This document shows positions 46,270-56,711 of a stretch of DNA of 64,000 nt, in pieces. Position numbers and translations under genes: made by a program. Position 1 is the stretch's first letter. Every line of letters starts with the position of its first letter. This DNA is from CAZHBA01 sp964530225. GTDB taxonomy: Bacteria > Pseudomonadota > Alphaproteobacteria > UBA6615. Below the pieces are notes generated by a model that worked only from the letters and a program-made list of their open reading frames with translations, was not told where the DNA came from and made no database searches. The stretch is taken from assembly GCA_964530225.1 (NCBI GenBank), contig CAZHBA010000057.1:5877-69876 (forward strand), written 5' to 3'.

Positions 46270-46567
46270 TTTGCCCCTCTTTCGCCTTCCTCACCCGAGG
46301 CAAGGCATTCTGGCGGACCCAATATGCGGCATCCGCCCAAAGGAAACCATAATTTCGCCGGTGATCGAGGGTACCTGCAGACGATGCTCAAAGGCACCCG
46401 CACCTGCCAAAGGGCAGGCTAACCGGCGTCCTTAGATATGGTGTGGCTTTGCCGCAACACAAGCCATGCATTCGCTAATTGTGCGACGCGGTAGCTACAC
46501 AAAACCGAGCTATCCCGTGGTGCGTACAAGCGGTTAATAATCAATTTACCGAAACAAACTGGCCGCG
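46270..46567. other. Spacer between DUF4167 gene and clpB
   Basis: About 300 bases with no supported gene. It must contain the clpB promoter on the minus strand. CTTTGAG near 46387-46393 and CCCTCGAT about 15 bases on could be a poor sigma-32 site, but the match is too weak to claim. Confidence 0.5.
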
Positions 46568-47254
46568 CTATGCGCTGGCGGGATTGGTATCCTCAGCCGC
46601 CGGTTCCGTATCATCTTCCGGTGAAGCCGCTTCGTCGCCTTTGTCCGATGCATTCCGGCCATTCCTGGATTCATTCGACCGGCGGCTTCGGGTGCGGCGC
46701 GCGGGCTTGACATTGCCTTCGCTATTGCCGCTTCCGTTTGTCGGCTCAGCCGGCGCCATATTTTTCTGCTCGGCACTCCCTTGTTCCACCGCCTCGATCA
46801 GTGCAGCTACGCTTTCCGGCGCATGCTCGGAAGTGGTTTCGGGAGCCGGCTGGGCAGCCGCCTCGGTAATCACGACAGCCTCGCCAGTTTCGACCGCATC
46901 GTCGTTTGGGACAGTGCGGCCGTTCGTAGCCGCGTTGCTATTTTGGGCAACATTGCCGTTCTGATTCCGGTTATCGCCACGCTGTTGCGAATCTTCCTGC
47001 GCGTTGCGGTTGGCGCCAGAAGCTTCCAGCAACCGGTAATAATGCTCGGCGTGCTGGTAAAAATTCTCAGCCGCAATCCGGTCGCCGCTGGACGCGGCAT
47101 CGCGCGCTAGCTGCTGATATTTCTCGTAGATCTGCGATGAATTACCCCTGACGCGCGCGCCTGGGCCATTACTGTCGAAGACCTGGTTTCTGGAATTTCC
47201 CGGCTTTCTGCCGCCACGGCCTCGCGACCGTCTTGAGTTTGAATTTTGTCGCAT
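46568..47254 (-). CDS. DUF4167 domain-containing protein
   Basis: A 228-residue basic protein with an arginine/asparagine-rich start. The DUF4167 domain (about residues 25-85: VFDSNGPGARVRGNSSQIYE, then EKYQQLARDAASSGDRIAAE) is followed by a long low-complexity, acidic then basic tail. Location between prmC and clpB is the standard place for this family in alphaproteobacteria. Function unknown; the composition suggests RNA or ribosome association. Confidence 0.9.
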   Translation of the reverse strand: MRQNSNSRRSRGRGGRKPGNSRNQVFDSNGPGARVRGNSSQIYEKYQQLARDAASSGDRIAAENFYQHAEHYYRLLEASGANRNAQEDSQQRGDNRNQNGNVAQNSNAATNGRTVPNDDAVETGEAVVITEAAAQPAPETTSEHAPESVAALIEAVEQGSAEQKNMAPAEPTNGSGNSEGNVKPARRTRSRRSNESRNGRNASDKGDEAASPEDDTEPAAEDTNPASA

Positions 47255-47516
47255 TGCTCCAGTAGTCCGGATTGTTACCGCTGCCCGATGACCGCCCCCA
47301 CGACCTATCTACTTCTGTTCGATCCGAAGACCGAACTAAGACCCGCTCACCCCTGCGGTGGATTGGAGTGCGGTTATTTTATTCGGGGGGTTCACCCTCA
47401 ACTCAAATACTTAATAGATAGTGATCACGTAAGCATTTTTTGTCGTATGAACCGCACCCACACTAGGAAAACCGAGCCTATATTCCAAGCCTTTTTTCAA
47501 AAAAAACAAATCTATT

Positions 47517-48404
47517 CTAGGAATAACGCAAAATAGTAACACGCGGTACTCCTGTAATATCTGCCCGAAAACCCGCGGGTTTAAAGCCCTCGTCGCGTGC
47601 CAGTGAGTCTATTTCTTCGTGTTGACCGGCCCCCATCTCGAATAAAGCGAACCCACTGGGTGCGAGAATTTCGAATGTGAGGGGCAATAGAGTTCGATAC
47701 ACATCAAGGCCGTCCCTACCTCCATCCAGAGCTCCCCTGGGCTCGTAGCGCGCCACCTCGGGTGCCAGCCCCGCAATATCCCCAGTGGGGATGTAGGGCG
47801 GATTACTGATGACCACATCAAACCGCCCAGCGAGCGGTGCGGTCCAGTCGCCGATGATAAATTCCGCGCGGGTACCAAGACCCAATGTATCGGCGTTGCG
47901 CCGCGCTAGCGCAATGGCGGACGGGCTGATATCGACGCCAACCCCCCACGCCGCCGGAAATTCATGCAGCAAGGCCAGTAAAAGGCATCCGGAACCAGTC
48001 CCCAGATCGAGGATACGAAATTGTCGGTCCCGCTCGGGCAAATACTCACACGCGGCCTCGATTATCGTTTCGGAATCCGGGCGTGGCGTGAGGACGCTGG
48101 CGGAGACTTCGAAGTTGAGCGACCAGAATTCGCGCGTGCCGAGGATGTGGGCTATCGGTTCGCGTGCGCAGCGGCGAACGGCCATGGCTAACAACATCTC
48201 GGCCTCTTGCGTCAACAGACGGCGTTTTGAACGAGCGATCAAACCGGCGGTGGTTTCGCCGGTCGCCGCGCTAACGAGCAGCCTCGCATCGAGGCGGGCG
48301 CTATCCACATCTGCCGCCTCCAGACGCTGTACAATGGTGTTCAGGGCGGTGGCCACATCACCACCGATGTTCACAATTTCACCAATGTCCGCCGCAGCTG
48401 TCAT
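47517..48404 (-). CDS. prmC: Peptide chain release factor N5-glutamine methyltransferase
   Basis: A 295-residue SAM-dependent methyltransferase that methylates the Gln of the GGQ motif in release factors. The helical N-terminal domain is followed by the SAM motif ILDLGTGSGCLLLALL and the catalytic NPPY in VISNPPYIPTGD. Its substrate RF1 is encoded immediately upstream, with the prfA stop five bases before this ATG, the usual pair. Confidence 0.95.
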   Translation of the reverse strand: MTAAADIGEIVNIGGDVATALNTIVQRLEAADVDSARLDARLLVSAATGETTAGLIARSKRRLLTQEAEMLLAMAVRRCAREPIAHILGTREFWSLNFEVSASVLTPRPDSETIIEAACEYLPERDRQFRILDLGTGSGCLLLALLHEFPAAWGVGVDISPSAIALARRNADTLGLGTRAEFIIGDWTAPLAGRFDVVISNPPYIPTGDIAGLAPEVARYEPRGALDGGRDGLDVYRTLLPLTFEILAPSGFALFEMGAGQHEEIDSLARDEGFKPAGFRADITGVPRVTILRYS

Positions 48405-48409
48405 GCCAG

Positions 48410-49480
48410 TTAGTTGTCCTGCGCCATGCGTGCCGCCTGATCTTCGGTGGTGAGGGCGTCGACAAGTTCGTCCAATGCTTCGCCGTTGAGGATTTTTTCT
48501 AGCTTGTGCAGCGTCAGTCCGATGCGGTGGTCGGTAACCCGGCCTTGGGGATAATTATAGGTGCGGATGCGTTCGGAGCGGTCGCCGGAACCAATCTGGC
48601 TACGCCGGTCGGCGGCGCGCTCGTCTTGCTGGCGCTGGCGCTCGCACTCGTACAAACGCGCCCGCAGCACCCGCATCGCCTTGGCCCGGTTTTTGTGCTG
48701 CGACTTCTCGTCCTGTTGGGTAACCACGATACCAGTCGGTAAATGGGTAATCCGCACCGCGCTGTCGGTGGTGTTAACCGATTGGCCACCGGGGCCGGAC
48801 GCGCGGTAAGTATCGACGCGCATTTCGTTCTCGGCAACCTCGATATCCACGTCCTCGGCCTCTGGCAGCACCGCGACGGTGGCCGCCGATGTGTGGATGC
48901 GGCCGCTGCTCTCAGTCTCGGGAACGCGCTGGACGCGGTGCACCCCAGATTCGAATCTCAACCGCGCGAACACATTACGGCCATTAATACTGGCAATGAT
49001 TTCCTTGTAGCCGCCAATGCCGGTATTACTGGCGTTCATCACTTCCACTTTCCAACCGCGCAGTTCGGCATAGCGCTGGTACATTCGGAACAAATTTGCG
49101 GCGAAGAGCCCCGCCTCGTCCCCACCGGTACCGGCACGAATTTCCAAAATGGCGTTGCGGGCATCGGCGACGTCCTTGGGCAGCAACATTATTTGCAGCT
49201 GTTCCTCGAGTTCGGGTTCGCGCGCCTTCAGTTCTTCGAGTTCGGCCTCGACCATCGACCGCATCTCGTCGTCGCTGTCGTCGCGTAAAGAAATGAGGTC
49301 CTCGGCCTCGCTGTGGAGGTTTCGTAGCGCGGTGATGGTTTCCACCACCGGGGACAAATCTGAATACTCCTTGGATAATTTGGCGTAGGCCTGGGAATCC
49401 GAGGCATCGGCCTCGTTCAATAGGCGTTCCAACTCCTTGTGCCGATCGACTACTCGATCGAGTTTTCCTTCGAGGCTCAT
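48410..49480 (-). CDS. prfA: Peptide chain release factor 1
   Basis: A 356-residue class I release factor that reads UAA and UAG. The GGQ peptidyl-hydrolysis motif is in [17 protein letters not shown], next to [18 protein letters not shown]. The N-terminal coiled coil ([20 protein letters not shown]) is typical of RF1. It is directly upstream of prmC. In alphaproteobacteria ptsP usually lies close by; here only a ptsP stump remains (53.7 kb). Confidence 0.96.
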   Translation of the reverse strand: MSLEGKLDRVVDRHKELERLLNEADASDSQAYAKLSKEYSDLSPVVETITALRNLHSEAEDLISLRDDSDDEMRSMVEAELEELKAREPELEEQLQIMLLPKDVADARNAILEIRAGTGGDEAGLFAANLFRMYQRYAELRGWKVEVMNASNTGIGGYKEIIASINGRNVFARLRFESGVHRVQRVPETESSGRIHTSAATVAVLPEAEDVDIEVAENEMRVDTYRASGPGGQSVNTTDSAVRITHLPTGIVVTQQDEKSQHKNRAKAMRVLRARLYECERQRQQDERAADRRSQIGSGDRSERIRTYNYPQGRVTDHRIGLTLHKLEKILNGEALDELVDALTTEDQAARMAQDN

Positions 49481-49578
49481 GGACTCGTTTTCTCTAGCGG
49501 GAGGGAATTTATACTGGTTCGTAACGATTCATCGTTAGACCGCGTCATGGCGGCCGGTTAGCCTAGTGTTAATGCCGG

Positions 49579-50823
49579 CTAACGGTATTCGGCCAAATGG
49601 TCTTTCAATTCGGCCAGCGACACATCGGTTTGCGATCCCTCATCGAGGTTTCGCACCGTCGCGCCGTCGCGCGCCAGTTCATCGTCACCAAGGAAAATCG
49701 CCACCAATGCGCCGATCTTATCGGCGCGTCGCAGACCCCGTTTCAAGCCGCCACGATAGTTTAGTTCGATCATGAAACCCGATTTCCTGAGATCGTGCGC
49801 CACTTTGAGCGCTGCTTTTTCACCGGCCGCGCCGATGCCAATGACCGAAATCGGACGGGAGCTCACAGGCGCCGAGCCAATCAACATCGACAAACGTTCG
49901 ATTCCGGCTGCCCATCCGACACCAGGCGTCGGCTGTCCGCCCATCATCTCCATCAGGCCGTCATAGCGCCCGCCCGCTAGCACCGTTCCTTGGGCACCGA
50001 GCTGGTCGGTCGTGAACTCGAATGCGGTGTGACAGTAATAATCGAGGCCGCGCACCAGCCTTGGGTTAATCTGGTAGGCAATCTCCAGATCTTCAAGGCC
50101 ACCACGCACCGTATCAAAAAATGCCTGAGCGTCGGGCGTCAAATAATCGGCGAACGACGGCGCGCCGGTGACGATCGCCTTATCGTCGTTATTCTTGGAA
50201 TCGAGAATTCGCAAAGGGTTACGCTCGAGGCGCTGCTGGCTGTCCTCCGACAACTGGTCACGAAAACTCTCCAGATAGGCCACCAGCGCGTCGCGATAGG
50301 CGGCGCGGCTTTCATTGTCGCCAAGGGTGTTCAGCTCGAGCGTCGTCGCCGGCAGGACACCAAGGGCGTCGAGGGTCGCCGCCGCCAGCGCGATGACTTC
50401 AACGTCGCCGACCGGCTCGGCGATACCAATCAGCTCGACGCCGATTTGAGTGAACTGCCGCAGCCGGCCTTTTTGCGGCCGCTCGTGACGGAACATCGGT
50501 CCGGCGTAACACCATTTCAGCGGCATTTCGTTCTGCAATCCGCCCGACATGACCGCCCGCACAATCCCTGCCGTGCCTTCCGGCCGCAGGGTCAAGCTGT
50601 CGCCCCCTTTGTCCTCGAAGGTGTACATCTCCTTGGTAACGATGTCCGAGGTCTCGCCCAGGGTGCGCTGGAAAACGTCGGTAAATTCGAACACCGGCGT
50701 TTCGATCGGCCCGTAGCCATAGCTTTCAGCAGCCGCACGCGCGGTATCGACAATATGGACGTGGGTACGTGAATCGTCACCGATCAGGTCGCGTGTTCCA
50801 CGCACGGGCCGCAATTTAGCCAA
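49579..50823 (-). CDS. hisS: Histidine-tRNA ligase
   Basis: A 414-residue class II aminoacyl-tRNA synthetase. Motif 2 is in KWCYAGPMFRHERPQKGRLRQFTQIGVELIG, the HisA-type segment RLVRGLDYYCHTAFEF is intact, and the C-terminal anticodon-binding domain follows. The start is a TTG at 50823 (reading MAKLRPVRGTRDL), 24 bases after ispG, with only a moderate GGGAAA-like site, which could keep expression below that of ispG. Confidence 0.95.
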   Translation of the reverse strand: MAKLRPVRGTRDLIGDDSRTHVHIVDTARAAAESYGYGPIETPVFEFTDVFQRTLGETSDIVTKEMYTFEDKGGDSLTLRPEGTAGIVRAVMSGGLQNEMPLKWCYAGPMFRHERPQKGRLRQFTQIGVELIGIAEPVGDVEVIALAAATLDALGVLPATTLELNTLGDNESRAAYRDALVAYLESFRDQLSEDSQQRLERNPLRILDSKNNDDKAIVTGAPSFADYLTPDAQAFFDTVRGGLEDLEIAYQINPRLVRGLDYYCHTAFEFTTDQLGAQGTVLAGGRYDGLMEMMGGQPTPGVGWAAGIERLSMLIGSAPVSSRPISVIGIGAAGEKAALKVAHDLRKSGFMIELNYRGGLKRGLRRADKIGALVAIFLGDDELARDGATVRNLDEGSQTDVSLAELKDHLAEYR

Positions 50824-50847
50824 GACAGATTTCCCGGAAAGTTTTAA

Positions 50848-51984
50848 TTATTCGGCCGCCGCCGACAGGCGCTCAGAGGATAAAGCCAAGTCAGCCTCGA
50901 TCTCCGCCGCCTTTTCCTCAACAAGTTGGACCAGATGATCGACGATATCCACATCCTGCAACCGATGATGCTGCTGACCGGCGATATAAACCTGATGTGT
51001 ACCCCGTCCCCCACCGGTAAATCCAACATCGGTCTGTACAGCCTCGCCAGGCCCATTGACGACGCAGCCGATCACCGAGACCGTCATCGGCGTGGTGATG
51101 TGAGCTAGCCGTTCTTCGAGCACGCACACGGTTTCGATCACGTCGAACTGTTGGCGCGCACAGGATGGGCACGAAATCAGATTGACGCCACGGTGGCGTA
51201 GCCCCAGCGATTTAAGCAAGTCGAACCCAACTTTTACTTCCTCGACCGGGTCCGCCGAAAGCGAGACACGGATGGTGTCGCCAATACCCAACCATAGCAG
51301 CATGCCCAGCCCGATCGACGACTTAACCGTGCCGGTGCGCAACCCGCCGGCTTCGGTAATGCCTATGTGGAGCGGATAGTCACAGGCCTCGGCCAAGCCT
51401 TGATAGGCGGCAACCGCCAGAAACACGTCCGACGCCTTCACCGAGATCTTGAACTCGCGAAAATCTTCGTCCTCCAGTAGCTTGACGGAATTTAACGCGC
51501 TCTCGACCAGCGCGTCCGGGCAGAGCTCGCCGTATTTATCCAACAACTCGCGCTCGAGACTGCCAGCGTTAACGCCGATGCGCATGGAACAATTGTTGTC
51601 GCGCGCGGCTTTGACGACTTCGCGCACCTGCTCGCGCGAGCCGATGTTGCCAGGGTTGAGGCGCAGGCAGGCAGCGCCCGCCTCGGCGGCCTCGATAGCC
51701 CGCTTATAATGAAAATGGATATCCGCTACAATCGGCACGGTGACTTCGAGCAGAATTTGTTTAAACGCCACCGTACTGTCCTCATCCGGGCATGACACCC
51801 GAACGATATCGGCGCCGGCACCCTCTAACTCGTGTATCTGGGCCACCGTCGCCGCCACATCCGAGGTCAGTGTATTGGTCATCGATTGTACGGTGACTGG
51901 CGCATCGCCACCCACGGCCACGCCTCCGACGGAGATTTGGCGGCTTTTACGGCGATGTATGTCCCTATAAGGGCGCACGCTCAT
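50848..51984 (-). CDS. ispG: (E)-4-hydroxy-3-methylbut-2-enyl-diphosphate synthase
   Basis: A 378-residue iron-sulfur enzyme of the MEP isoprenoid pathway that converts MEcPP to HMBPP. The N-terminal TIM barrel begins [20 protein letters not shown], and cluster ligands are in [12 protein letters not shown] and [10 protein letters not shown]. It confirms that the organism makes isoprenoids by the MEP route. It lies between the rodZ-like gene and hisS in the conserved series. Confidence 0.96.
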   Translation of the reverse strand: MSVRPYRDIHRRKSRQISVGGVAVGGDAPVTVQSMTNTLTSDVAATVAQIHELEGAGADIVRVSCPDEDSTVAFKQILLEVTVPIVADIHFHYKRAIEAAEAGAACLRLNPGNIGSREQVREVVKAARDNNCSMRIGVNAGSLERELLDKYGELCPDALVESALNSVKLLEDEDFREFKISVKASDVFLAVAAYQGLAEACDYPLHIGITEAGGLRTGTVKSSIGLGMLLWLGIGDTIRVSLSADPVEEVKVGFDLLKSLGLRHRGVNLISCPSCARQQFDVIETVCVLEERLAHITTPMTVSVIGCVVNGPGEAVQTDVGFTGGGRGTHQVYIAGQQHHRLQDVDIVDHLVQLVEEKAAEIEADLALSSERLSAAAE

Positions 51985-52106
51985 CGTTTTGTCCTAAAAC
52001 GGAACGACCAGTTGAAAGCGGGAGTGACTCGCACCGTAACATGCGCGCGGGACTGCTAAATATCAAGCCACCGCAGATCCGCGAGGCCAAGCTAAAGAAT
52101 AGGTAG

Positions 52107-53474
52107 CTACTGAATAACGGCTTCGCCGACTCTCAATAATTCCACATCGAGGCGCACATTATGCAAGATCACACCATCCAAACCGATCCGCGGGACCGGG
52201 GCGCCATCGACAGAAATGATCAATCCACCAGCATTACCCGTCGACATTACCAAATCATTACGGTTGGGAACCAGGTAACGATCGCCGGGGCGCAACATAC
52301 GGGTCAACAGGACGTTCTGATTACCATCGAGGACTTGCACCCAACTGTCAGCGCGGGCGCCAATGACGACCCGTGCTTCCTGATTTATAACCCCATAGGG
52401 TCGCCCATCGTCACCCACATTCGCGACACCTTCATCGGCGGGAATACTCGGTAAATCAGCTAGCAGGGTCCCTAGATCCGGCGTTGAGGGTTCAGGCGAT
52501 GGCGGTGTGGCCACGGTCGGTTTGGCGATAGGCTGCGGCGGCTTTGCGGCCGCATTGGCTGCGGCCGGAGTCAACTCGTTTTCGTCAAGCGCCAGAGGTT
52601 CGGCCACCTCGGCAGGTACCTCGACAACTTTGACCGGAGGTTCGACTACCTTAACAGGCGGCTCGACGGCAGCCGGCACCGGCACTTTGCTCACGATCTC
52701 GATCGGTTGCGGTTCGGCTTGGATTTGCTGTGGCTCAGGCTCGGTTACGGCAGGCTCTGTGGTTGCCGGCGCGATGGCTTGTTCCAGCTGTTGAACCAGT
52801 TTCTCGTCTACGCTGGAGACTTGTTCTTCGGTACCCACGGTCGGTGCATCGGTCTCTTTCTTGACCGGCTCGGTATTCGCGGCTGCGGTTTGTTCGATGG
52901 TTTTAGCGTCAACAGACATAACCGGTTCGGCCACCGCAACCGCTGCACCATTCGTCTGTTGATCCGCCACCTGCGCGCCTATCGTCGATTCGAAGCCCGG
53001 CGGCGATGGAACGGCGGATACATCCACAGAGTTGTCTGTTTGGAGAAAATACCAACCGGCGAAAACAGCTGCTGCAACTACGGTGCAGGCTGCAACAACC
53101 TTGCTGGTGGGAAACCAACCGTCGGTCGACGGCTCCGGAAAATCGAGATCGGGTTGCTCTTTGGTCCCGCTCGCTTCAGCCTTGAATTGATCCAGCAGCG
53201 CTGCCGTCTCGAGGCCGAGATAGTCAGCGTAGGAACGAACGAACCCACGCGCGTAAACCTGACCCGGCAGGTCTTCGTAACGGCCGTCTTCGATGGATTG
53301 CAGAAATTTCGCACGGATACGCAAGGAACCAGCGACATCGGCAACGCTGCGGCCAGTGATCTCACGTGCCTCACGCAGGAAAGCGCCAACATTTTCTGTC
53401 AGCGATTCGTCTTGTTCCACATCCACGCGGTCGCCTTCGGTTACATGGAAAGGCTCTGGTTTCACTTCGGCCAT
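52107..53474 (-). CDS. RodZ-like protein (HTH, one membrane helix, DUF4115)
   Basis: A 455-residue RodZ-type protein. An N-terminal helix-turn-helix (about 28-95, LREAREITGRSVADVAGSLR) is followed by a transmembrane helix near 125-146 (ACTVVAAAVFAGWYFL), a long Pro/Glu/Ala-rich periplasmic linker containing a short internal repeat (EPPVKVV twice), and the C-terminal DUF4115 domain (ADSWVQVLDGNQNVLLTRML). RodZ links MreB to the cell-wall elongation machinery. It is the first gene of the series ending with clpB. Confidence 0.88.
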   Translation of the reverse strand: MAEVKPEPFHVTEGDRVDVEQDESLTENVGAFLREAREITGRSVADVAGSLRIRAKFLQSIEDGRYEDLPGQVYARGFVRSYADYLGLETAALLDQFKAEASGTKEQPDLDFPEPSTDGWFPTSKVVAACTVVAAAVFAGWYFLQTDNSVDVSAVPSPPGFESTIGAQVADQQTNGAAVAVAEPVMSVDAKTIEQTAAANTEPVKKETDAPTVGTEEQVSSVDEKLVQQLEQAIAPATTEPAVTEPEPQQIQAEPQPIEIVSKVPVPAAVEPPVKVVEPPVKVVEVPAEVAEPLALDENELTPAAANAAAKPPQPIAKPTVATPPSPEPSTPDLGTLLADLPSIPADEGVANVGDDGRPYGVINQEARVVIGARADSWVQVLDGNQNVLLTRMLRPGDRYLVPNRNDLVMSTGNAGGLIISVDGAPVPRIGLDGVILHNVRLDVELLRVGEAVIQ

Positions 53475-53652
53475 TTATTACGCCAGTATCTGCTCGCCAA
53501 ACACATCCGGCTGCAGCCAATTACGGCAATTGGTGTTCTGAATTTCATTAACCAAAATATCCTATCTAACAAGTGTTAAGTAAAAGAAAATAAACCATCT
53601 TCGATGGTGGAAGCCGCTATTTTTAACCAAACCAGTATTGGTGACAACAACC

Positions 53653-53889
53653 CTAAATTGTAATGCCTTGATCGTAGGCAAATAAATTTAGGCGCGAGCG
53701 TATACTCGCGGCGGATGAGGGTAATAAAGTATTTAAATAGCCGCTCATTGTGGCCACATCCAAGCTCAATACCATCGATTTAACCGGTCCAATATTGGCC
53801 GGCGACATCAACAATTCGCGAATACCAATCCCGAGTAAGACCATCGCGGCAAGCGGATCGCCGACCATAACATCGTGTAATCTACGCAA
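53653..53889 (-). pseudogene. ptsP: C-terminal stump of PtsP (nitrogen PTS enzyme I)
   Basis: The 78-residue frame reads VGDPLAAMVLLGIGIRELLM, SPANIGPVKSMVLSLDVATM and ends FAYDQGITI. This is the end of the PEP-utilising enzyme domain of PtsP (normally GDPLAAMALLGLGFRSLSMSPASIGPVKAM). Intact PtsP has about 750 residues, and nothing upstream continues the protein. ptsP usually lies next to lysC in alphaproteobacteria, which is exactly where this stump is. PtsP starts the PTS-Ntr phosphorelay (PtsP-PtsO-PtsN), so its loss here would break that regulatory chain unless another copy exists. Confidence 0.85.
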
Positions 53890-54009
53890 CAGTCGGCGGG
53901 AGTCCGTCCAAGGCGCTGTTTAAGCTGTCATTTCTGTCTCAACTCCGCCGCACAGCGGCCGAGAAAATATCCGAACTGCGGCTATTCAGGGTGTTGAATT
54001 ATCGCGCAG

Positions 54010-55245
54010 TCAGGCGGCGTCGAGCCCGTAGGCGCTGTGCAACGCGCGTAGCGCCAGCTCCGTAAATTCTTCAGCGATCAATACGCTAATCTTAATTTCC
54101 GATGTCGAGATCACTAATATGTTGATGTTGTGCTCGGCGAGCGCCGAAAACATCCGCGTGGCAACTCCGGCGTGGCTGCGCATGCCGACCCCGACGACGG
54201 ACACCTTGACCACGTTGGCGTCGGGCACCGATGCCGCAAAGCCCAGTTCAAACTTGCACGCATCGAGCACACTCATGGCACGCTCCAAATCGCCGCGCGA
54301 AACGGTAAATGTCAGGTCCGTGGCGCTGCCGTCTTCGGACACGTTTTGCACGATCATGTCGACATTGACGTTGGCGTCGGACAACGGGCCGAAGATCGCC
54401 GCCGCCACGCCGGGTCGGTCGGGCACATGCAGCAACGTAATTTTCGCTTCATCGCGGCTATAGGTAACACCGCTTACTATTTCCTGCTCCATTATCTCTT
54501 CCTCGGCAACGACCAGTGTTCCTGGCAGATCGCTGCCCACCTTACCGTCAAACGAAGACAATACCTGCAAGGGTACGCCATGGTTCATCGCCAGTTGCAC
54601 CGAGCGCGTCTGCAGGACCTTGGCGCCAAGCGACGCCATTTCCAGCATCTCCTCGTAGGTGATTTTATCGAGTTTACGCGCGCGCGTCACGATTCTAGGG
54701 TCGGACGTATAGACGCCGTCAACATCGGTATAAATATCGCAGCGCTCGGCACCCAACGCGACGGAAAGTGCAACCGCGGTGGTGTCGGACCCGCCGCGGC
54801 CAAACGTCGTGATGCGGTTATCGGGGCCGAGCCCCTGAAAGCCCGCCACCACACAAACTTGATCGTCGGCCAGCCGCTGCTCTAGTTCTTCCGTCTCGAC
54901 ACCCAAGATGCGTGCTCTGCCGTGGACGTCGTCGGTGCGAATCGGGATTTGCCACCCTTGCCACGAGCGCGCCGATACGCCCATTTGTTGTAGGCTTAAG
55001 GCCAGCAATCCACTGGTTACCTGCTCACCGGTAGAGACGACCGCATCGTACTCGCGGGCATCGTGCATCGGGTTGGCCTCACTGGTTAGCGCAACCAGAT
55101 CGTCGGTGCCTCCCCCCATCGCCGACACCACGGCGGTGACCTGGTTTCCCCGTTTGACTTCGACCTTAATCTTGGCCGCGGCCGCACGGATACGATCGAG
55201 ATCAGCGACGGAAGTTCCGCCAAATTTTGCCACTATCCGGCCCAT
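54010..55245 (-). CDS. lysC: Aspartate kinase
   Basis: A 411-residue aspartokinase, first step of the lysine, threonine and methionine pathways. Substrate motifs are VAKFGGTSVAD at the start and TFGRGGSDTTAVAL in the kinase domain, and two ACT domains at the C-terminus (about 265-411) provide feedback control. The frame is open to 55377, but the ATG at 55245 has GGAG six bases upstream and gives the standard protein. It is divergent from ubiG and convergent with nothing recognisable except the ptsP stump downstream. Confidence 0.95.
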   Translation of the reverse strand: MGRIVAKFGGTSVADLDRIRAAAAKIKVEVKRGNQVTAVVSAMGGGTDDLVALTSEANPMHDAREYDAVVSTGEQVTSGLLALSLQQMGVSARSWQGWQIPIRTDDVHGRARILGVETEELEQRLADDQVCVVAGFQGLGPDNRITTFGRGGSDTTAVALSVALGAERCDIYTDVDGVYTSDPRIVTRARKLDKITYEEMLEMASLGAKVLQTRSVQLAMNHGVPLQVLSSFDGKVGSDLPGTLVVAEEEIMEQEIVSGVTYSRDEAKITLLHVPDRPGVAAAIFGPLSDANVNVDMIVQNVSEDGSATDLTFTVSRGDLERAMSVLDACKFELGFAASVPDANVVKVSVVGVGMRSHAGVATRMFSALAEHNINILVISTSEIKISVLIAEEFTELALRALHSAYGLDAA

Positions 55246-55398
55246 GACATCTCCATTTACCCATTGCCCCACAACGCGAAAACCACCGTGTAGAAATTCC
55301 TGCCAGACGTCGCATCGATTCTCGGCCTTGCCGGGCAGGGGCGGCGTATCCATACTCAGTCGTTGAATCCATGACAAGTGGCGTTGACAGGACCCGTA

Positions 55399-56169
55399 AT
55401 GGCAGCCACCGCGGCAAACTCCAACGACACCCCGTCGATCGACCCTGGCGAACTCGATAAATTTCGCGCCATGGCCGAAGAATGGTGGGATCCGGACGGC
55501 AAATTCCGCCCCCTACATAAATTCAACCCGGTCCGTCTGGAATATATCCGCGATGGGGCGTGCGCACACTTCGACCGCGATACCAGCTCTTTGAAGCCGT
55601 TATTCGGTCTGACGATGCTCGATGTCGGCTGCGGTGGCGGTCTGTTATGCGAACCTCTGGCCCGGTTAGGAGCCGAAGTCACGGGTATCGACGCTGTGTC
55701 ACGCAATATCGAGATCGCTAGCGTCCACGCCGATACCGCCGCCGTATCGATCGATTACCGCATGGCAACGGTCGAGGAACTGGTGGCCGAAAAACGCCGG
55801 TTCGATATCGTGCTCAACATGGAAGTCATCGAGCATGTTGCCGATGTCGACGCCTTTCTCAGCGCCTGCGGCTTAGCAGTCAGTGATGGCGGCCTGATGT
55901 TTTTTGCCACCCTGAACCGCACCGCCAAGGCCTTCGCACTGGCCATCGTCGGCGGTGAGTATATTTTGCGCTGGCTGCCCCGCGGCACCCATGACTGGCG
56001 CAAGTTCGTGCGACCGTCCGAGCTGACACGGGAATTGGCCAGCGCCGATATCGAAGTAAACGATTTAACCGGGGTAACCTATAGCCCGCTGACGGACCAG
56101 TGGTCACTCAACCGGCAGGACCTCAACGTCAATTATATGGGGACGGGCGTGAAAGCTGCCCGAACATAA
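55399..56169 (+). CDS. ubiG: 3-demethylubiquinol 3-O-methyltransferase (ubiquinone biosynthesis)
   Basis: A 256-residue SAM methyltransferase that performs both O-methylations of ubiquinone synthesis. The UbiG N-terminus DPGELDKFRAMAEEWWDPDGKFRPLHKFNPVRL is intact, and the SAM site is MLDVGCGGGLLCEPLARLGAEVTGID. The ATG at 55399 follows AGGA; an earlier GTG at 55378 is in frame but less likely. Divergent from lysC, a common alphaproteobacterial arrangement. Confidence 0.95.
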   Translation: MAATAANSNDTPSIDPGELDKFRAMAEEWWDPDGKFRPLHKFNPVRLEYIRDGACAHFDRDTSSLKPLFGLTMLDVGCGGGLLCEPLARLGAEVTGIDAVSRNIEIASVHADTAAVSIDYRMATVEELVAEKRRFDIVLNMEVIEHVADVDAFLSACGLAVSDGGLMFFATLNRTAKAFALAIVGGEYILRWLPRGTHDWRKFVRPSELTRELASADIEVNDLTGVTYSPLTDQWSLNRQDLNVNYMGTGVKAART

Positions 56170-56184
56170 AGCCAAGTGAAACGC

Positions 56185-56601
56185 CTAGCTGTTGGGGCGC
56201 TTGATCCAGGGTACGCGTCCGACCGGCACTCCCTCGTCGGCCAGTTCTTCGGCTTCGTCGTTGGAGGCGTTACCGTAGATGTCGCGCGCTTCGGTTTCGC
56301 CGTAGTATATGCGCCGCGCCTCTTCGGGAAAATCATCGCCTACATCGTCGAAGTTCTTTTCGATATGGTCGCGCACCTCGCCCAGCATTTTGCGCAACTC
56401 CGCCGCCTTGGATTTGCGCGTTTCCTTGATTTCGCTTTTCGCCGCAACCGCGGGCGCCATGATCGACTTCGACACCACTGTGTCGCCACAGGTCGGGCAC
56501 ACTATCTGCTTTTTCTTTACCTGCTTTTCGAAACTCTCCGAATTGAGGAACCATCCCCCGAATTCGTGCCCTTCCGCACAGGTCATATTAAAGTTAATCA
56601 T
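56185..56601 (-). CDS. DUF1178 family protein
   Basis: A 138-residue small protein with a zinc-ribbon-like N-terminus: MINFNMTCAEGHEFGGWF and CPTCGDTVVSKSIMAP provide a Cys-His and CxxC. The C-terminus ADEGVPVGRVPWIKRPNS carries the typical conserved ending. Family members are found throughout alphaproteobacteria next to ubiG and grxC; function is unknown. It is convergent with ubiG, 15 bases apart. Confidence 0.92.
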   Translation of the reverse strand: MINFNMTCAEGHEFGGWFLNSESFEKQVKKKQIVCPTCGDTVVSKSIMAPAVAAKSEIKETRKSKAAELRKMLGEVRDHIEKNFDDVGDDFPEEARRIYYGETEARDIYGNASNDEAEELADEGVPVGRVPWIKRPNS

Positions 56602-56711
56602 CGCTCCAAGCGCCGGTTACACGTATAACGCCGGTAAGGGTCTATCACTGGCTTCGTCACCCCGTGAATTGGTAATTTCACACCGAAAAGCAAGCGGCTT
56701 ATTTCACTACG

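Noticed and set aside
46270..46420. Possible sigma-32 promoter upstream of clpB (CTTTGAG ... CCCTCGAT)
   Set aside because: Only a partial match in both boxes; expected biologically but not supported enough by the sequence.
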